This document shows, in pieces, positions 11,801-23,200 of a stretch of DNA of 64,000 nt; within the stretch, counting starts at the first letter, position 1; every line of letters begins with the position of its first letter. Location: NCBI GenBank assembly GCA_024741835.1, contig JAENRP010000113.1:12181-76180 (forward strand). Reading direction: 5' to 3'. Under the pieces are notes generated by a model. The model was not told the origin of the DNA and did no database searches. It worked only from the letters and a program-made list of their open reading frames with translations. This stretch comes from Diplocarpon mali (Eukaryota > Ascomycota > Leotiomycetes > Helotiales > Drepanopezizaceae). The position numbers and the translations under genes were made by a program.

Positions 11801-12671
11801 GACATTCACCTAGGGCTTTTTGGCTGAACCTCGGAGGGAGAATAATGACGACTGTTACTTTCAGAGAATAGAATCACAAAAGATAAACTCTTCCTAAAAA
11901 ACTCGAAGGCTTGCCTTCTAGCTATCCCGGATGTATGACATTTTGTGAGTCTGATCTCAATTTAGAGCTCTTTCTGGCGGTGATACCCCTCGCTCCAGAG
12001 TTGATAAATGAAGCCGGCTGGGGTCTGAACTGACAGCTTAATCCAGATGCAAAATTCTAGGCGCAAAAATCCTTATTTATTTAGAATCACCTTGAGACCC
12101 CAATTAAAATGTAGCTTTGAAATAAAAAATACCTGAATATGTAAAGTGAGAACTAACGTTGAACAATTTCGTCAACAAGCTCACCTCAAGATCTTCGGAA
12201 GCTTAGTCATGACTTCATTGTGCTTATGATTCCCTATATTTACAAGTCAATTTTTAATTTGAAATAGGGTTAGAGGGCCGGGGGGTTGTGGGTTTGGGGG
12301 AATTTGAGGAACTCGAGTGCAGAAGTGATGCCTTGTTGAGTGCCTACACCTTACATTGTATTGTGCTCAACATCAGAGTACTAGTTTACTATCTCTATAT
12401 TTAAATAAAAGGTTGTTGAGAATGTACAGCGCTTTGGCGGATAGAAATGACCCTGAATTTCCCAATATCTCAAGTGACAAGGAAGAAATTTATGAGGGCT
12501 ACAAAGTTCTGTGCGCGGTTTGCAAGTGCCACCGTTTTCAAGTAATGACTCTATACAACTAGTCAGGGTATTTTGCTTCTATCTTGCCTTCTCGATCTCC
12601 CATCCATCTCGGCAGCCCGGGCTTTAGGTAGTGGCTTTAATTTGATTGGATAAATAAGGGAATATGTCTAG
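8839..12671. other. AT-rich region with no intact gene
   Basis: This 3.8-kb stretch is AT-rich, with frequent stops in all frames and no recognisable domain. The only coding-like patch is at about 10798-11244. A TATAAAA lies at 10588-10594 and a G-rich patch near 12275-12300. There are short open frames at 12356-12562. It is best read as a decayed or RIP-affected spacer. Confidence 0.65.
10771..11244 (+). pseudogene. Possible membrane-protein fragment
   Basis: An open frame of about 157 codons begins just before a polypyrimidine tract and a CTACAG acceptor-like site (near 10798). It encodes two hydrophobic segments (GVFIAAFLVVGLASSF and VAFIASFAMSIISINFAIL) followed by a basic RRYRRRE patch and a soluble tail. 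It looks like the last exon of a small membrane protein. No convincing upstream exon was found in the AT-rich DNA, so this may be a remnant or a chance frame. The family is not recognised. Confidence 0.3.
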
Positions 12672-13562
12672 ATGGTGTGCTATTGTAACCTTACCGTCGG
12701 GCATATAAACTCAATCATCCCTTCGGATATCTGGACAGTTTGGCCCGAGAGTCAGAGATATAATTCTGGTAAGATTGGGCCTTGGTTTTGCTTCGACATG
12801 ATGGGGACTGATGTCACCGCCCAGATTTACAAGACCCCAAAATTTCTCGTAAATCCACAAGCCAAATCATTTTTTACATCACACAAGTTCAAGTCTACTT
12901 CGATGCGGCAAATTATGGCAAAGCGCGATGATATGGAGTCTTCAAGGTTCATACTGGTGCGCGGTGATGTGGTGTGATATTGGTAAGAACTCAATGAACG
13001 ACGTGTTCGGTATTTAAGGCTCCCAGTTGTGTTTAAGAAAGAACTTTATGAAGAATGGATTCTCTATATACTTAAATTAAAGATTTATGCCGATGAAAGT
13101 TGGTTCCGGCTCGTGTAGGCACTGAATAGTCTTGGACATCGATTTGGTACTGATTCTGGCGTGGATGGTAGAGATCATCTTGACATAGAAGCTTTTGTCT
13201 GGGATACCAGAGTTTCTCAATTACAGATCTGGTCCTTGAGAAGATTAGTGAACGTCATACGTTATGGAAGAATAAAAAGCATCGACGAGACGAAGTTTGA
13301 CGCTTGGACATGTGCTTCACAACCACCTGGCAAAAAGTCTACAAGTCCACATCTAAATGGCATCCCCCGCCCTAGGTCCCCTCCTCCCGCACTATCCGCT
13401 CTTGTACCCATCAAACTTCATAGGATTGTGGAGCCGAAAATTTTTGAAGTCCGAAAAGCTGAACGACTTGCAAATGAAACGTTTTGGATATCAAAGAATT
13501 CATCCCGTAGATGCCCGAACACCATCGCCATGCTGAATAAAGTTCTTGTGCCAGGCCAATAG
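12672..13562 (+). pseudogene. Decayed gene: one frame with three in-frame stops
   Basis: One reading frame runs for about 890 nt with only three stops: TGA at 12975-12977, TAA at 12984-12986 and TAG at 13116-13118. There is no frameshift. The translated stretches between stops have a normal protein-like composition (for example FKKELYEEWILYILKLKIYA between the second and third stops). Each stop is one C-to-T change from an Arg or Gln codon. The product is not recognised. The 3' end runs into the convergent CSL4 gene, so the true coding limit is probably before 13562. A related upstream piece may lie at 12423-12562. Confidence 0.45.
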
Positions 13563-13569
13563 CATTCAC

Positions 13570-14258
13570 TCAAAATGGCTTTGCAACCTTTCTGCTCTCA
13601 CTGGCACCCGTCTCTGGATCCTTATACTCCTTCCAACTGACTGGATACATAGCATTCCCAGCTTCACTCGTAGCCATGATGACCCCCAGATTGTTCGTCG
13701 CCGTAGACAGGTAATAATTGGATTGATCACCCAGCGATATCTATCCCAGTTAGTTTTATTTTGGCTCTTCCATTGCACCAAACTAACCACATTCGCTCTC
13801 ACAATATCTCCCGGCCTAAAGCTCTCGAAGATCTTCACCTTGTCCTTCTCCGTAGCCCGCACATCCTGCACCCGGATAATTCCCTGCCAATCCCCGTCCA
13901 GTACCGTCTCGCCCACGACGAGAATAGCAACCGTAGCTTGTCTCGGCGCAATCCTCGTTACCCTGCACAGCACTGTGCTGTTAACCTCCGGCAATATCTC
14001 CTTCTTACCCTTCTCGCCATCTGTAACAGACACACTCCTCTCAATCGACAGGGTGGGTAGCGCCAGAGGAGCGGCCGGCGTGATCTTTGTCAAGCGCTTC
14101 TGGGGACCTGTCGGCTTCGGAGGGGTAGATTTCGACACCGAGCCTAGGATCGAGGCATAGAGCTGGGCGTTATAAACGTGTACTCCTGAACCCGGCAAGT
14201 ATTCGCTGGTGGGACCTAGGATCTGGCCAGGTACGGCAATGGAGGCTGTCTGGGCCAT
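13570..14258 (-). CDS. CSL4: RNA exosome core subunit Csl4
   Basis: Two exons on the minus strand, 14258-13788 and 13740-13570, are separated by a 47-nt intron (donor GTTAGT, branch ACTAACT, acceptor TAG) and encode 213 aa. Residues 8-38 (PGQILGPTSEYLPGSGVHVY) form the N-terminal Csl4 domain. The middle carries an S1-type RNA-binding fold (NSTVLCRVTRIAPRQATVAI to DIVRANVV). The short C-terminal domain contains GDQSNYYLSTATNNLGVIMA and ends in RKVAKPF. Csl4 caps the RNase-PH ring of the nuclear and cytoplasmic exosome. It is divergent from the dihydroxyacetone kinase gene. Without splicing the reading frame would lose the C-terminal domain. Confidence 0.93.
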
Positions 14259-14606
14259 GGAGGATATGTGCGGAAGGCGAAGAAGCTGCTTGTAGAGGTG
14301 AGGTTGATAAAAGGGTTTTGAGGCAAGTTAGCCGAAGAGAAAGCAAAACCTTCCTGGGTGAGCGAAGCGGAGGGCTTGGCGAATCTTAACCCCGCCTCCC
14401 CGCCTCCCCGGAATCCGAATTCGCGAATTCGTATTCTAATCACTCCGCCAACAAAGCCGTCCCGCTCTGTCAGATGACGTGTCGACAATTAGGTATAAAA
14501 AAGACGAAGCTGAAGTATGTCGCTCTTCTATTTGGAAGATTATAAGCTTGCACTGTTTCCGCTCCCTCGTTACGTTCGATAATCAACCGTATCAACAACA
14601 ATAAAC
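14259..14606. promoter_or_regulatory. Divergent promoter CSL4 / DAK
   Basis: This is 348 bp between two start codons. A TATAAAA box lies at 14494-14500 on the plus strand, about 107 bp before the kinase ATG. A CRE-like TGACGT lies at 14475-14480. Which gene each element serves is inferred from distance. Confidence 0.5.
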
Positions 14607-16437
14607 ATGTCTGCCAAACACTTCATCAACGACTCAACACACCTTGTAAACACAGCCCTTTATGCTCTCACTCTCACAAACCCATCTGTAGCTCTCGATG
14701 CAGAAAATAAGATCGTCTACCGTCGTCCAGGCCACGCTCCCCAGGTGTCTATCATCTCCGGCGGTGGAAGCGGCCATGAGCCCAGCTTCGGGGCCTTTGT
14801 TGGAGAAGGATTGCTATCAGCCAGCGTTGCAGGAACAATCTTTGCCTCTCCCAGTGCAGATCAGATCCGAAAAGCTATCATGTCAAGGGTTGATGGCGAG
14901 AAAGGGATCCTGGTGACAGTCATGAACTACACAGGCGATGTGTTGAACTTCGGCATGGGAGTTGAGAAGGCCAAAGCTGCGGGACTGAAGGTCGAGATGC
15001 TGGTAGTGGGGGACGATGTGGGTGTTGGCCGGGCTGCTGCGGGGAAAGTTGGGAGAAGAGGTATTGCTGGCACGGTGCTGGTGCACAAGATCTCGGGGGC
15101 GTTGGCGGCGCGAGGGGCGAGTCTGGAGGATGTGTACAAGATTGCGAAGTTGACTTCAGATAATCTCGTCAGTGTTGGTGCGAGCTTGGATCATGTCCAT
15201 GTTCCTGGCCGAGCACCACCTGATCCAAATTCGAAGGAGACGCTTGCCCCGGGAGAGGTGGAGATTGGGATGGGAATTCACAATGAGGCTGGAAGTGAAA
15301 GAGCAAAAGTCGCCCTCCCCGAGTTGGTGAAAAGGATGCTGGCCCAATTGTTGGATCACAATGACAAGGATCGGGCCTTTCTCACAGTCAACTCAAACGA
15401 AATCGTCCTATTGATCAACAATCTCGGCAGTATCAGCGTTCTGGAGCTAGGAGGTATCACTGCGGAAGTTGTTGACCAGTTGGAGAAGAGCTACAACATC
15501 AAGCCTGTTCGGATCCTGGCTGGAACATACATGACGAGTCTGAACGGTCTTGGTTTTAGCATCTCCATACTTAATGTCGTCAATACGAACGTTGGTGGAC
15601 CAAGCATGATCGAACTTCTAGATGCTCCTTCGGAATCAGCTGGATGGACAGCACCGATCCGAAAGGAGACTTGGGAAGCGAAGTCAACACAAACGAGAGA
15701 GGGTGCTGATGCCGAAGCGGAGGAAATCATACCTAGCGGACTGACAGTTGACCCCGAGACAACGAAGACTGTTCTCACAGCTGCTTTGCAACGATTGATC
15801 GCTGCCGAGCCAGATATTACTAGATACGATACAGTGGTCGGTGATGGTGATTGTGGTATTGGAATCAAACGTGGTGCTGATGGTATGTCCCCCCACCCTC
15901 GCCTGACGACACAATCAAGACCAGATACTGACCGAATCAGCTGTATTGAAGTTTCTCTCCACTACAACGCTCACTAGCGATCCCGTCCTCGACCTCTCCA
16001 AAATCGTGCAAGTAATAGAGACATCCATGGACGGCACCTCGGGTGCCCTCTACGCCATATTCCTCAATGCGCTCGTCCACTCCCTACGGCAACAGCCCTC
16101 CGGGCCCGCTACCCCTAAACTCTTCGCTTCCGCCCTTCAATCAGCTTCAACCTCCCTCTCCAAATACACTCCCGCGCAACCAGGCGACAGAACGGTCATC
16201 GACGCTTTACATCCTTTCATCTCGACACTGGCCGAGAGCGGGGATTTGAAGAAAGCGGCCGAGGCCTCGAGAAAGGGCGCGGAGGGCACCAAGGGGATGA
16301 GGGCTAGTTTGGGACGCACGGTTTACATTGGCGGCAGTGGATATGAGGAGGTTCCTGATCCGGGGGCGTGGGCGCTCAGTGAGTTTCTAATGGGTTTGGC
16401 GGGGTTCAAGGATGAGAAGGATTATGAACTGGTTTGA
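14607..16437 (+). CDS. DAK1: Dihydroxyacetone kinase
   Basis: Exons 14607-15882 and 15941-16437 flank a 58-nt intron (donor GTATGT, branch CTGAC, acceptor CAG) and encode 590 aa. The enzyme phosphorylates dihydroxyacetone (and glyceraldehyde) with ATP, detoxifying DHA and feeding glycerol carbon into glycolysis. The DhaK domain shows SGGGSGHEPSFGAFVGEG (His57) and GMGIHNEAGSER, whose His225 is the residue expected to hold the substrate covalently as a hemiaminal. The C-terminal DhaL-type ATP domain begins with DTVVGDGDCGIGI, whose Asp residues bind the magnesium ions. The intron falls right after this motif. Length and domain order match fungal single-chain kinases. No targeting signal is seen, so it is cytosolic. 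Confidence 0.95.
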
Positions 16438-16900
16438 GGAGAGTGTGTAAAGTATGTTTTTCTTGTGGTCATTTAGTCGAGAGGTGAGCTCAGGGCTACT
16501 TTTGACTTGCACAATATCATGATTGTAGCATCTCTGAAATCTTTTCGACGGCCGCCCTCACATTTTGTTCGACGGTAAAGTTTTTACGGCAGAATAAATA
16601 TCGAAGTTCAGTGCTGTCATTGAATTCCATTGCTTTGCAGGGCGTATCTCATTCTCTCCATATCTATGATAGACCAGAGCGCAACTTAGTACAGCCTAAT
16701 CATACTGTGAGATCTACCATCCGTGCAAACTGATAGAATCAGTCCTCGGAGGACTTGAATCCAGCCACGTTTTGACTCCGTCGAAGTCAAGTTTTGCAGA
16801 TACAAGGAAGCAGGAAATTAACCATTCCGAACCTTCGTTGATGACTGCCTAGGTTCATCCAGCAACTAGCATTCCATTTTTCGAAGAACATAAGAATCGC
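16438..16900. other. Convergent spacer DAK / SmD2
   Basis: This is the 3' flanks of two convergent genes, AT-rich, with no further coding signal seen. Confidence 0.7.
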
Positions 16901-17591
16901 TCAGCTAAGTAGGACAAGGATTACGGAGTCGCCTCGCAGGAACCTGTTGTTTAAATGTTAGCAGATACCCTTCTACTCTCTGCTCCTATGAACCCTCTCA
17001 AACTCCAGACGCAATCACCCCGACACCCAAATTCTTCTCGCCAGACCTTCCTTTGATCTCTTCCAAGCCTCTACCTCCTCCATCCTGACCCCCCCCCCCT
17101 TTCCCTTTCAAGCCAGGCACGCCAGAGCAACACCGGGTTCAAACTCACATCTTACTGATAAAGCGGTCCTTGTTCACGGCCCTGCCCTTCTTGCCCGCAC
17201 TTGTTCGTGGCGTCTCCGTCCACATCTCTTTAACATTCTCCAGCACCATATTACAATGACGATCGAAGGCCTTCACACGCGCCAGCAGCTTGCGATTGTT
17301 GCGGCACGAGATCAGGACTTGGGTATGGGAGCGCACGGCAGTTTGCAAGATGCTCAAGGGGCCGGATGTAAATTCATGTTCTTCGAGAGCGGCGATTTCG
17401 AACTCGCTATGAGGCTGTTAGCTATTGTCCATGTGCGAGGTGAGAAGGTGAGATGAAGGTATGGGGACGAAGGGGACCATACGTGAGTTCTTGACGCGGC
17501 TTGGCGAGTAGTTCTCTGGAGAATTATTAGGATGTGTACTCTTCAATGCGCATAGATTGAAATGGGCATACTGGATCTTTGCATCTGCCAT
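16901..17591 (-). CDS. SMD2: Small nuclear ribonucleoprotein Sm D2
   Basis: Four exons on the minus strand, 17591-17572, 17515-17483, 17406-17149 and 16943-16901, encode 117 aa. Sm D2 is a subunit of the heptameric Sm ring on U1, U2, U4 and U5 snRNAs in the spliceosome. The start MADAKIQ is followed by [20 protein letters not shown]. Sm motif 1 is around [20 protein letters not shown] with [16 protein letters not shown]. The Sm motif 2 strand [13 protein letters not shown] is encoded entirely by the last 43-nt exon, after a 205-nt intron. The first two exons are only 20 and 33 nt; reading straight through them gives a plausible but frame-incompatible protein, so only this splicing joins the conserved parts. 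Introns are 56, 76 and 205 nt. Confidence 0.93.
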
Positions 17592-17827
17592 GATTTCGTC
17601 GTTGTTTCGTCTCCGTGCCTTCAGCCTTGAAGCGAAGGTCGCGTCCTTTCAAATCGCGATCGCGCTAACGCTAACTGGCGCCTTTCTTAAAATTGTGGAG
17701 CGGAGCTTCGGAAAAGCAAACCCGAGCACGAGTGCTCGAATCACTCTACTCTCTCTGCTTAGCCTAGAACGCCAGGTTTATTTGCGCCAGTTCTTGCCTT
17801 TCTTTGTTGTTATTTTTTGCTGTTCCG
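17592..17827. promoter_or_regulatory. Divergent promoter SMD2 / hydrolase
   Basis: Only 236 bp separate the start codons of SmD2 and the mitochondrial hydrolase. A shared promoter is likely. It contains GCGATCGCG-like and GCTAACGCTAAC repeats near 17656-17676. No TATA box is obvious. Confidence 0.5.
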
Positions 17828-19591
17828 ATGTTGAGAAAGGCGTTGTACAGAGGCGCGGCGTCGTGCAGGAATCAGAATCGGACGATATCGAGAGCAAGCA
17901 TGCCGCTCAGAGCGAAAATAAAAAATCCAGCTTTTACGGTTGGGGGACGGGCACAGGTATGGGCTCCACGGGGAGCTGGCATAGAAATATCGAGCGGAGG
18001 GCTAATGGAGAGCTAGATTTCTACAGCTCCACCGCAGGAAGAGTCTTATTCTCGATCAATCAAGATGGAGCCAACGCCAGAGATTATCAAGGAATTGGAA
18101 GGCGATGAACCCGAGGATGTACTGTTCGATACCCTTTTCGGTGTCAGAACTATAGAGCTGAATCGCCCGAAAGTACTAAACTCGCTCAATGGATCCATGG
18201 TACGGAAGATCGTGCCGCGGTTGCAGGAATGGGCGAAGTCGGATATGGCGAATGTGGTTATCATGAAAGGCGCAGGGCCCAAGGCATTCTGTGCAGGGGG
18301 AGATGTCAAGCACCTTGCGGAAGACAATGCGAAGGGTGAAGAGGGGAAAAGGAGGTCGGAGGCCTACTTTGGACTCGAATATCAGCTCGACCACCTAATT
18401 GCTACATACAAAAAGCCATACGTGGCATTCATGGATGGGATCACGATGGGAGGCGGTGTTGGGCTAAGCATTCATGCTCCATTTCGGATTGCGACTGAGC
18501 GGACGGTTTTTGCGATGCCGGAGACGACGATTGGCTTCTTCCCGGATGTTGGCGCCAGTTTCTTCCTATCCCGTATGCCCGGAGCTGTGGGCACGTATTT
18601 AGCTCTCACAAGTGAGCGCTTGAAAGGCGCTAATGTTTTCTATGCTGGGATCGCGACGCATTACATCCACTCTACTTCTTTGCCTGCGCTGGAGCGAAGA
18701 CTGGCTGAACTCAGGTTCAAGGACTACGATAGGTTGTCGGAGAGACTAACACTGATCGATTCCACTATTGAGGAGTTCTGCACGGGTTTGCCACATGATG
18801 AACCAATACTGATCCAAGGAAAGTTGAGGAGTGCTATTGACCGCGTTTTCAGCAAGACCAATGTGCCTGCTGTCGTTACTGCTCTCAAAGCCGAGGCTGA
18901 AAACGGCGGATTCCTTGAGAATGGCGACGCAGCTCGGGACGGGGAGTTGAAGGGATGGGCTGAGAAAACTCTTGCGACGCTCCACCAGCGGTCGCCCACG
19001 AGTGTCTATGTCACACTGCGACAAATGCAGCTGGGCAAGTCGTGGTCCATCAGCGAAACTTTCCAACGAGAACATGCCATAGCAGCCAAATTTATGCACT
19101 ACCCAGATTTCACAGAGGGCGTCCAGGCATTACTGATCAGGAAGGACAAACCGAAGTGGAAGCATGCGTCGCTGGAAGAAATAAGAGAAACTAGAGAGAA
19201 CGTCTCAGAGCCTTTCTTTCAGTTAGAGGGCCAGGCACGCTTGCCACTGTTAAGTACCGCCGATTACATGGAGTATCCGTTCCGGGACTTTGGGATTCCG
19301 ACTGAGGGCCAGGTCCAGCGTTTATTGAAGATGCCAGCTACGAGGCAGGCCATTATCAAGGAAATGTTAAAGGAAAGGAAGGGGAAACAAGGGGTGAAGG
19401 AGGTGGTTGAAGAGATACTGGCAAGAAAGACAAATGCAGATGAGAAGAGCAAACTTCTCTCCTGGAAGGGGACGGGGGAGAAATCAATTCAAGTTCCCAA
19501 AACCGAGGATATCCAGGATGCACCCCAAAAAGAGCCTCAGGAAGCAGATACAGAAGTACCGCAGGCCGAGGCACCTAAACCTGACCTTTAG
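17828..19591 (+). CDS. EHD3: 3-hydroxyisobutyryl-CoA hydrolase, mitochondrial (Ehd3-like)
   Basis: Exon 17828-17956 and exon 18038-19591 flank an 81-nt intron and give 560 aa. The enzyme belongs to the enoyl-CoA hydratase/crotonase superfamily and hydrolyses 3-hydroxyisobutyryl-CoA in valine breakdown. The first exon encodes a basic, acid-free N-terminus (MLRKALYRGAASCRNQ) typical of a mitochondrial presequence. The crotonase core shows IELNRPKVLNSLNGSM, the oxyanion-hole segment GPKAFCAGGDVKHLAE, MGGGVGLSIH and the catalytic region MPETTIGFFPDVGASFFLSR near residue 205. The ATG at 18065 gives a protein without presequence; the upstream exon restores it in frame through the acceptor at 18037 (an alternative acceptor at 18026 is out of frame). 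In yeast the orthologue is also a mitoribosomal protein (mS47); whether that holds here is inference. Confidence 0.92.
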
Positions 19592-20252
19592 GCAGGTGGC
19601 AAAATTTTTGAGCACTGTATGAAAGCTGAATGTAGGTTGCAAAGAATACCGGCAATATTGTAGAGTTTAGTGGACGTCTTGATCCAGAAATGCATCTGTT
19701 GGGACGGACGCTTAACGTTCTCAAGTAACATCTGAGATTTCCTTGCAGCCTGAATCGGAACCGAACTATTATCAAGGTTATTTTAAGAGGCTTTACTTCG
19801 TGCATAAAATTACGACTTATTGTGCTAGCGTTCCATCTCATGTACTCAACCGAAGCCGTACTAGCGCCAGTTACTCTCCCGTGCCGATTGGTTGCTGGGA
19901 GCTTCATCAACACATCTTAAAGTCCGTAACCATTCCTTACCCAACCTCTTCAATCATCTACCTCTCCTCCTTTGGAAACTACCACACTCTTATGACTGAT
20001 TGTCACGAACATATTCCAAAGAATAAGCATTCATAAAGCTTCACAATCGCTCTGAATACATCTTCTACGCGTTGTGAATACTTCGCGAGGTTGACGCGAC
20101 TATGGTACTAGCCGCCGTAATTCTTCTTTGACCAAGCAAATCTGAACTCACAACAGTACTCAATGTACCTACAACTCTCAGCATAATTATTCGGGTACCG
20201 CTGGGTACTGTGAAGTCAAAATCTGGCTGTTCGAGGGTGGAAAAGGTCTGCA
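19592..20252. other. Spacer before the Ams2-like gene
   Basis: This contains the 3' flank of the hydrolase gene and the promoter and leader of the next gene. Short open frames occur on both strands, but none has a recognisable product. Confidence 0.6.
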
Positions 20253-23200
20253 ATGACTACACCGACTGGACAACCTCCCAGCCACAATCCACTGCAGGCT
20301 GCACAAGCTCCAGCTCCTGCTGCTGGGAGGGAAAATGAAGATGGAGTCTCGATTCGCGGGATGAGACGTGAGTGGTAATTATGCCTCTGGCTTTCGCAAG
20401 TATACTAACCATGGCTGCATGTACAGTGAAAGTTCTCTATACCTTTGACGACCAGAACAAGACCAATTGCCTAGCCCGATGGCCCCATGTTTTGCAGGTA
20501 CAAACGGTGGCTATGGATGAAGCGACTTGTATTGGCGTCATTGAGTTGAAGACTTGTATTGACGCTATTGTGCAATGCAGCCCCGAATTAGTTGCTAGAC
20601 TAGGCCAGGACTACACTGTCTACGCATATGATTACTCCGAATATGACAACCCCCTAGTAGGACAAGGAATGTTATCCAAAGCTCTATCTACAGCTTCTCC
20701 AACTCCAGATGCTCCAGCCAGCCAGTCACGACAACTCATTACCGGACGCGTTTGTAAGAACATCATGGGTATCTTCGCAGGCGGTATCAAGGAGACATTG
20801 GAGGTCAAGCTGCGGCTCGTCCCTGTGCCCACGATGCTGCAGGGCGAGTATCAGAACACAATGGAGCGATATAGGGAGATGAGCAAGGCTGGACCACCTG
20901 GATTCGATCCTAATGAGTGGAACTCTTTTATACAGTCAAATCCAAATCTGGGGCAGGTTGCTAAGAAGCTCTCTCCGGCGCCAGTCACGAACCTTAATAT
21001 GAGGGATGGGATGAGCATGGAGGTTATGAATCAGTTGTTGAGCCCAAGCCTCCAGCAGCAGAATATGCCAGATCCGCCCAACCAGCCTCAATTTAGTAAA
21101 CAACCTCCAGATCAACAGCAGCCTCAATACAATCAAAAGCCCCAGTACAACCAGCAACCTTTATCAAATCAACAATCCTCGTTCCGTCAACAATCAAGCT
21201 TCGCCAACCAGAATCCATTTAACCCTGTCAGCGGATTTACTCCTGTCATAACCGAGAATTCTGGGAATGAGGTTAGAGGGCCTTCATCAGCCGGAGAAAA
21301 GACTAAGAAAACATCTCGGCCGTCTTCAAGGGTGTCAGTCAAGAGACCAAGGGCTAGGAAGTCTAAGGCTACCTCTGTTGCTAAGGGTACCGCTGCGGCT
21401 GCTGGTGGTGGTAATACATCCGGGTATGAAGAAGGAACAGATGGAGATGATGGACCTGTCTCGAAGAAACGAGCGAAGGTCACCAAGACCAATTGGAAAG
21501 GAAATACTTTGGGCACGAAATCTGACTCGTTACGCGTCGCCGCTGGTACATCAGGTGGACTGCGACTTCTCAGACCAGTTGCCATAAGTCCCTACCCGCC
21601 GGGTGGTCGGCCTCAAGGTAGCCATCTTGTGGAAATCGCTAGAGCACCTACACCAGTGCCTCATGTACAGAGCCAACATGTCCCTCGAAATCAAGGATCT
21701 CTTCGAAGCTCCCTTCGTCAGGATTCTGTCTCGTCTCAGAGTCTGTTACAGAATCAAGATCGCTTGTCGCCGTACCCGCATCTTCAGAACCCAGAAGACC
21801 AAGTTAGACGATCTATTGAATCCATCCATCCTTCTCCAGAACGGTTCAGCCCTGGTGGAACCCCACCCGAGATTGGGTCTTCGCCACCTGTGATGAGGAC
21901 CAGACCTCCGTCAACTATTCGCTCGAGCCCACCTTGTCCTTCGAGCCCTGTCCTACCACAGATGCCGAGGACAGACTCTGGATTCATGAGCGGCTCAGTG
22001 GAAGATCTGTTTGGAGAGGACGAGGTGACTCGGCCAGCACAAGAAGAAGATCTTGAGGTCCTGACACAGGAGGAGTGGGAGATTCGTGCTGCTCGGCGGC
22101 GAGCGCAATATCCGCTCGAAGGCAGTGACTTCAATATGGTCATACAAGAGGAACAACCCGGACCACCCGAGCTGTTACCAACACGGATGCCGGAATTTGA
22201 AACGCAAAAACGGGTCGGAGGGAAGGCCAGAGCAGCCGATAGACTTAAAAATGGGAGCGTAGTGTCTGAAAACGGTCAGGCTCTTCCGCCCTTGAAGCAT
22301 AGCAGCCATGGGCCCATACGTAGAGCTATGAGCCAGCCTGATGTCAAGACAGTTCCATATCAGACTCAGAACTCTTCTCTTGGCCCTGGAGCACTAAACA
22401 CATATTCGCCGGCTCCTGAGCCCCAACCCCACCACCAAGCCATGTCCCAGCCCCCGCCGGAAATTCCCAAGAATATTGGGACTATGGCACCTAAACCTCA
22501 ACCACTTATCCCTCCCATATCCCCGTCGCCGCGTGCAGCTACAGACCTAACCCCAGTTCCAAAAGCTCAAACTCATCATATGGGTCCAATAGAGGCTTCA
22601 AAGTTTGCTCTACCGACATCCGTAGATAGCCAGACTACTCTAGGTGCGGAGAATGCACCAATAAACACTCAGAATTCCGCTACTGCATCGGCTCCAACTC
22701 AAGCTAACGTTCCCACGTTTGCTCCAGGCCCGGCATCACTATCAAGACCAACGTCCAGATCAGGAACGATGGTCCGCACAGCTTCAACAGGCTCGCTCAC
22801 GCTTCCTCAAGCACCAGCAAGCGACCCCGTTATGCCTCGTTGCATCCTTCAACGTTCCCAAACATGGACAGGAGCTCCTCATCCAGCTTCCGAAGTCCCT
22901 ATTCCTCCGCCAGGCTATATGCTCCAGCAAATACACTTGCCTGGGCCACCAAACAATTATGGCCACCCAGCTACCAAGATAATTGCATCTAAAAAGAGCC
23001 TAGCAAGACAAAAAATCGAAGACGCGATTGCTAGAGGTGAAATGCCTCCCTTCTGTTCCAACTGTGGAGCGGTTGAAACTCCTACATGGCGAAAGGCTTG
23101 GTCTCAAGATCTGGATGGAGAGCCTGGATATCACGAGTATTCGGATAAACCAGGTTGTGTCACAGCAATTATAATATTGGAGCGGGATAGCGCAGGAAAG

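Noticed and set aside
13161..13562. Separate small gene at 13161
   Set aside because: It is the continuation of the same frame as 12672-13115 after the TAG, so it is treated as part of the pseudogene.
17557..18108. 183-codon frame with hydrophobic segments upstream of the hydrolase
   Set aside because: It overlaps the SmD2 start, the shared promoter and the first exon and intron of the hydrolase in another frame; the presequence frame explains the region better.
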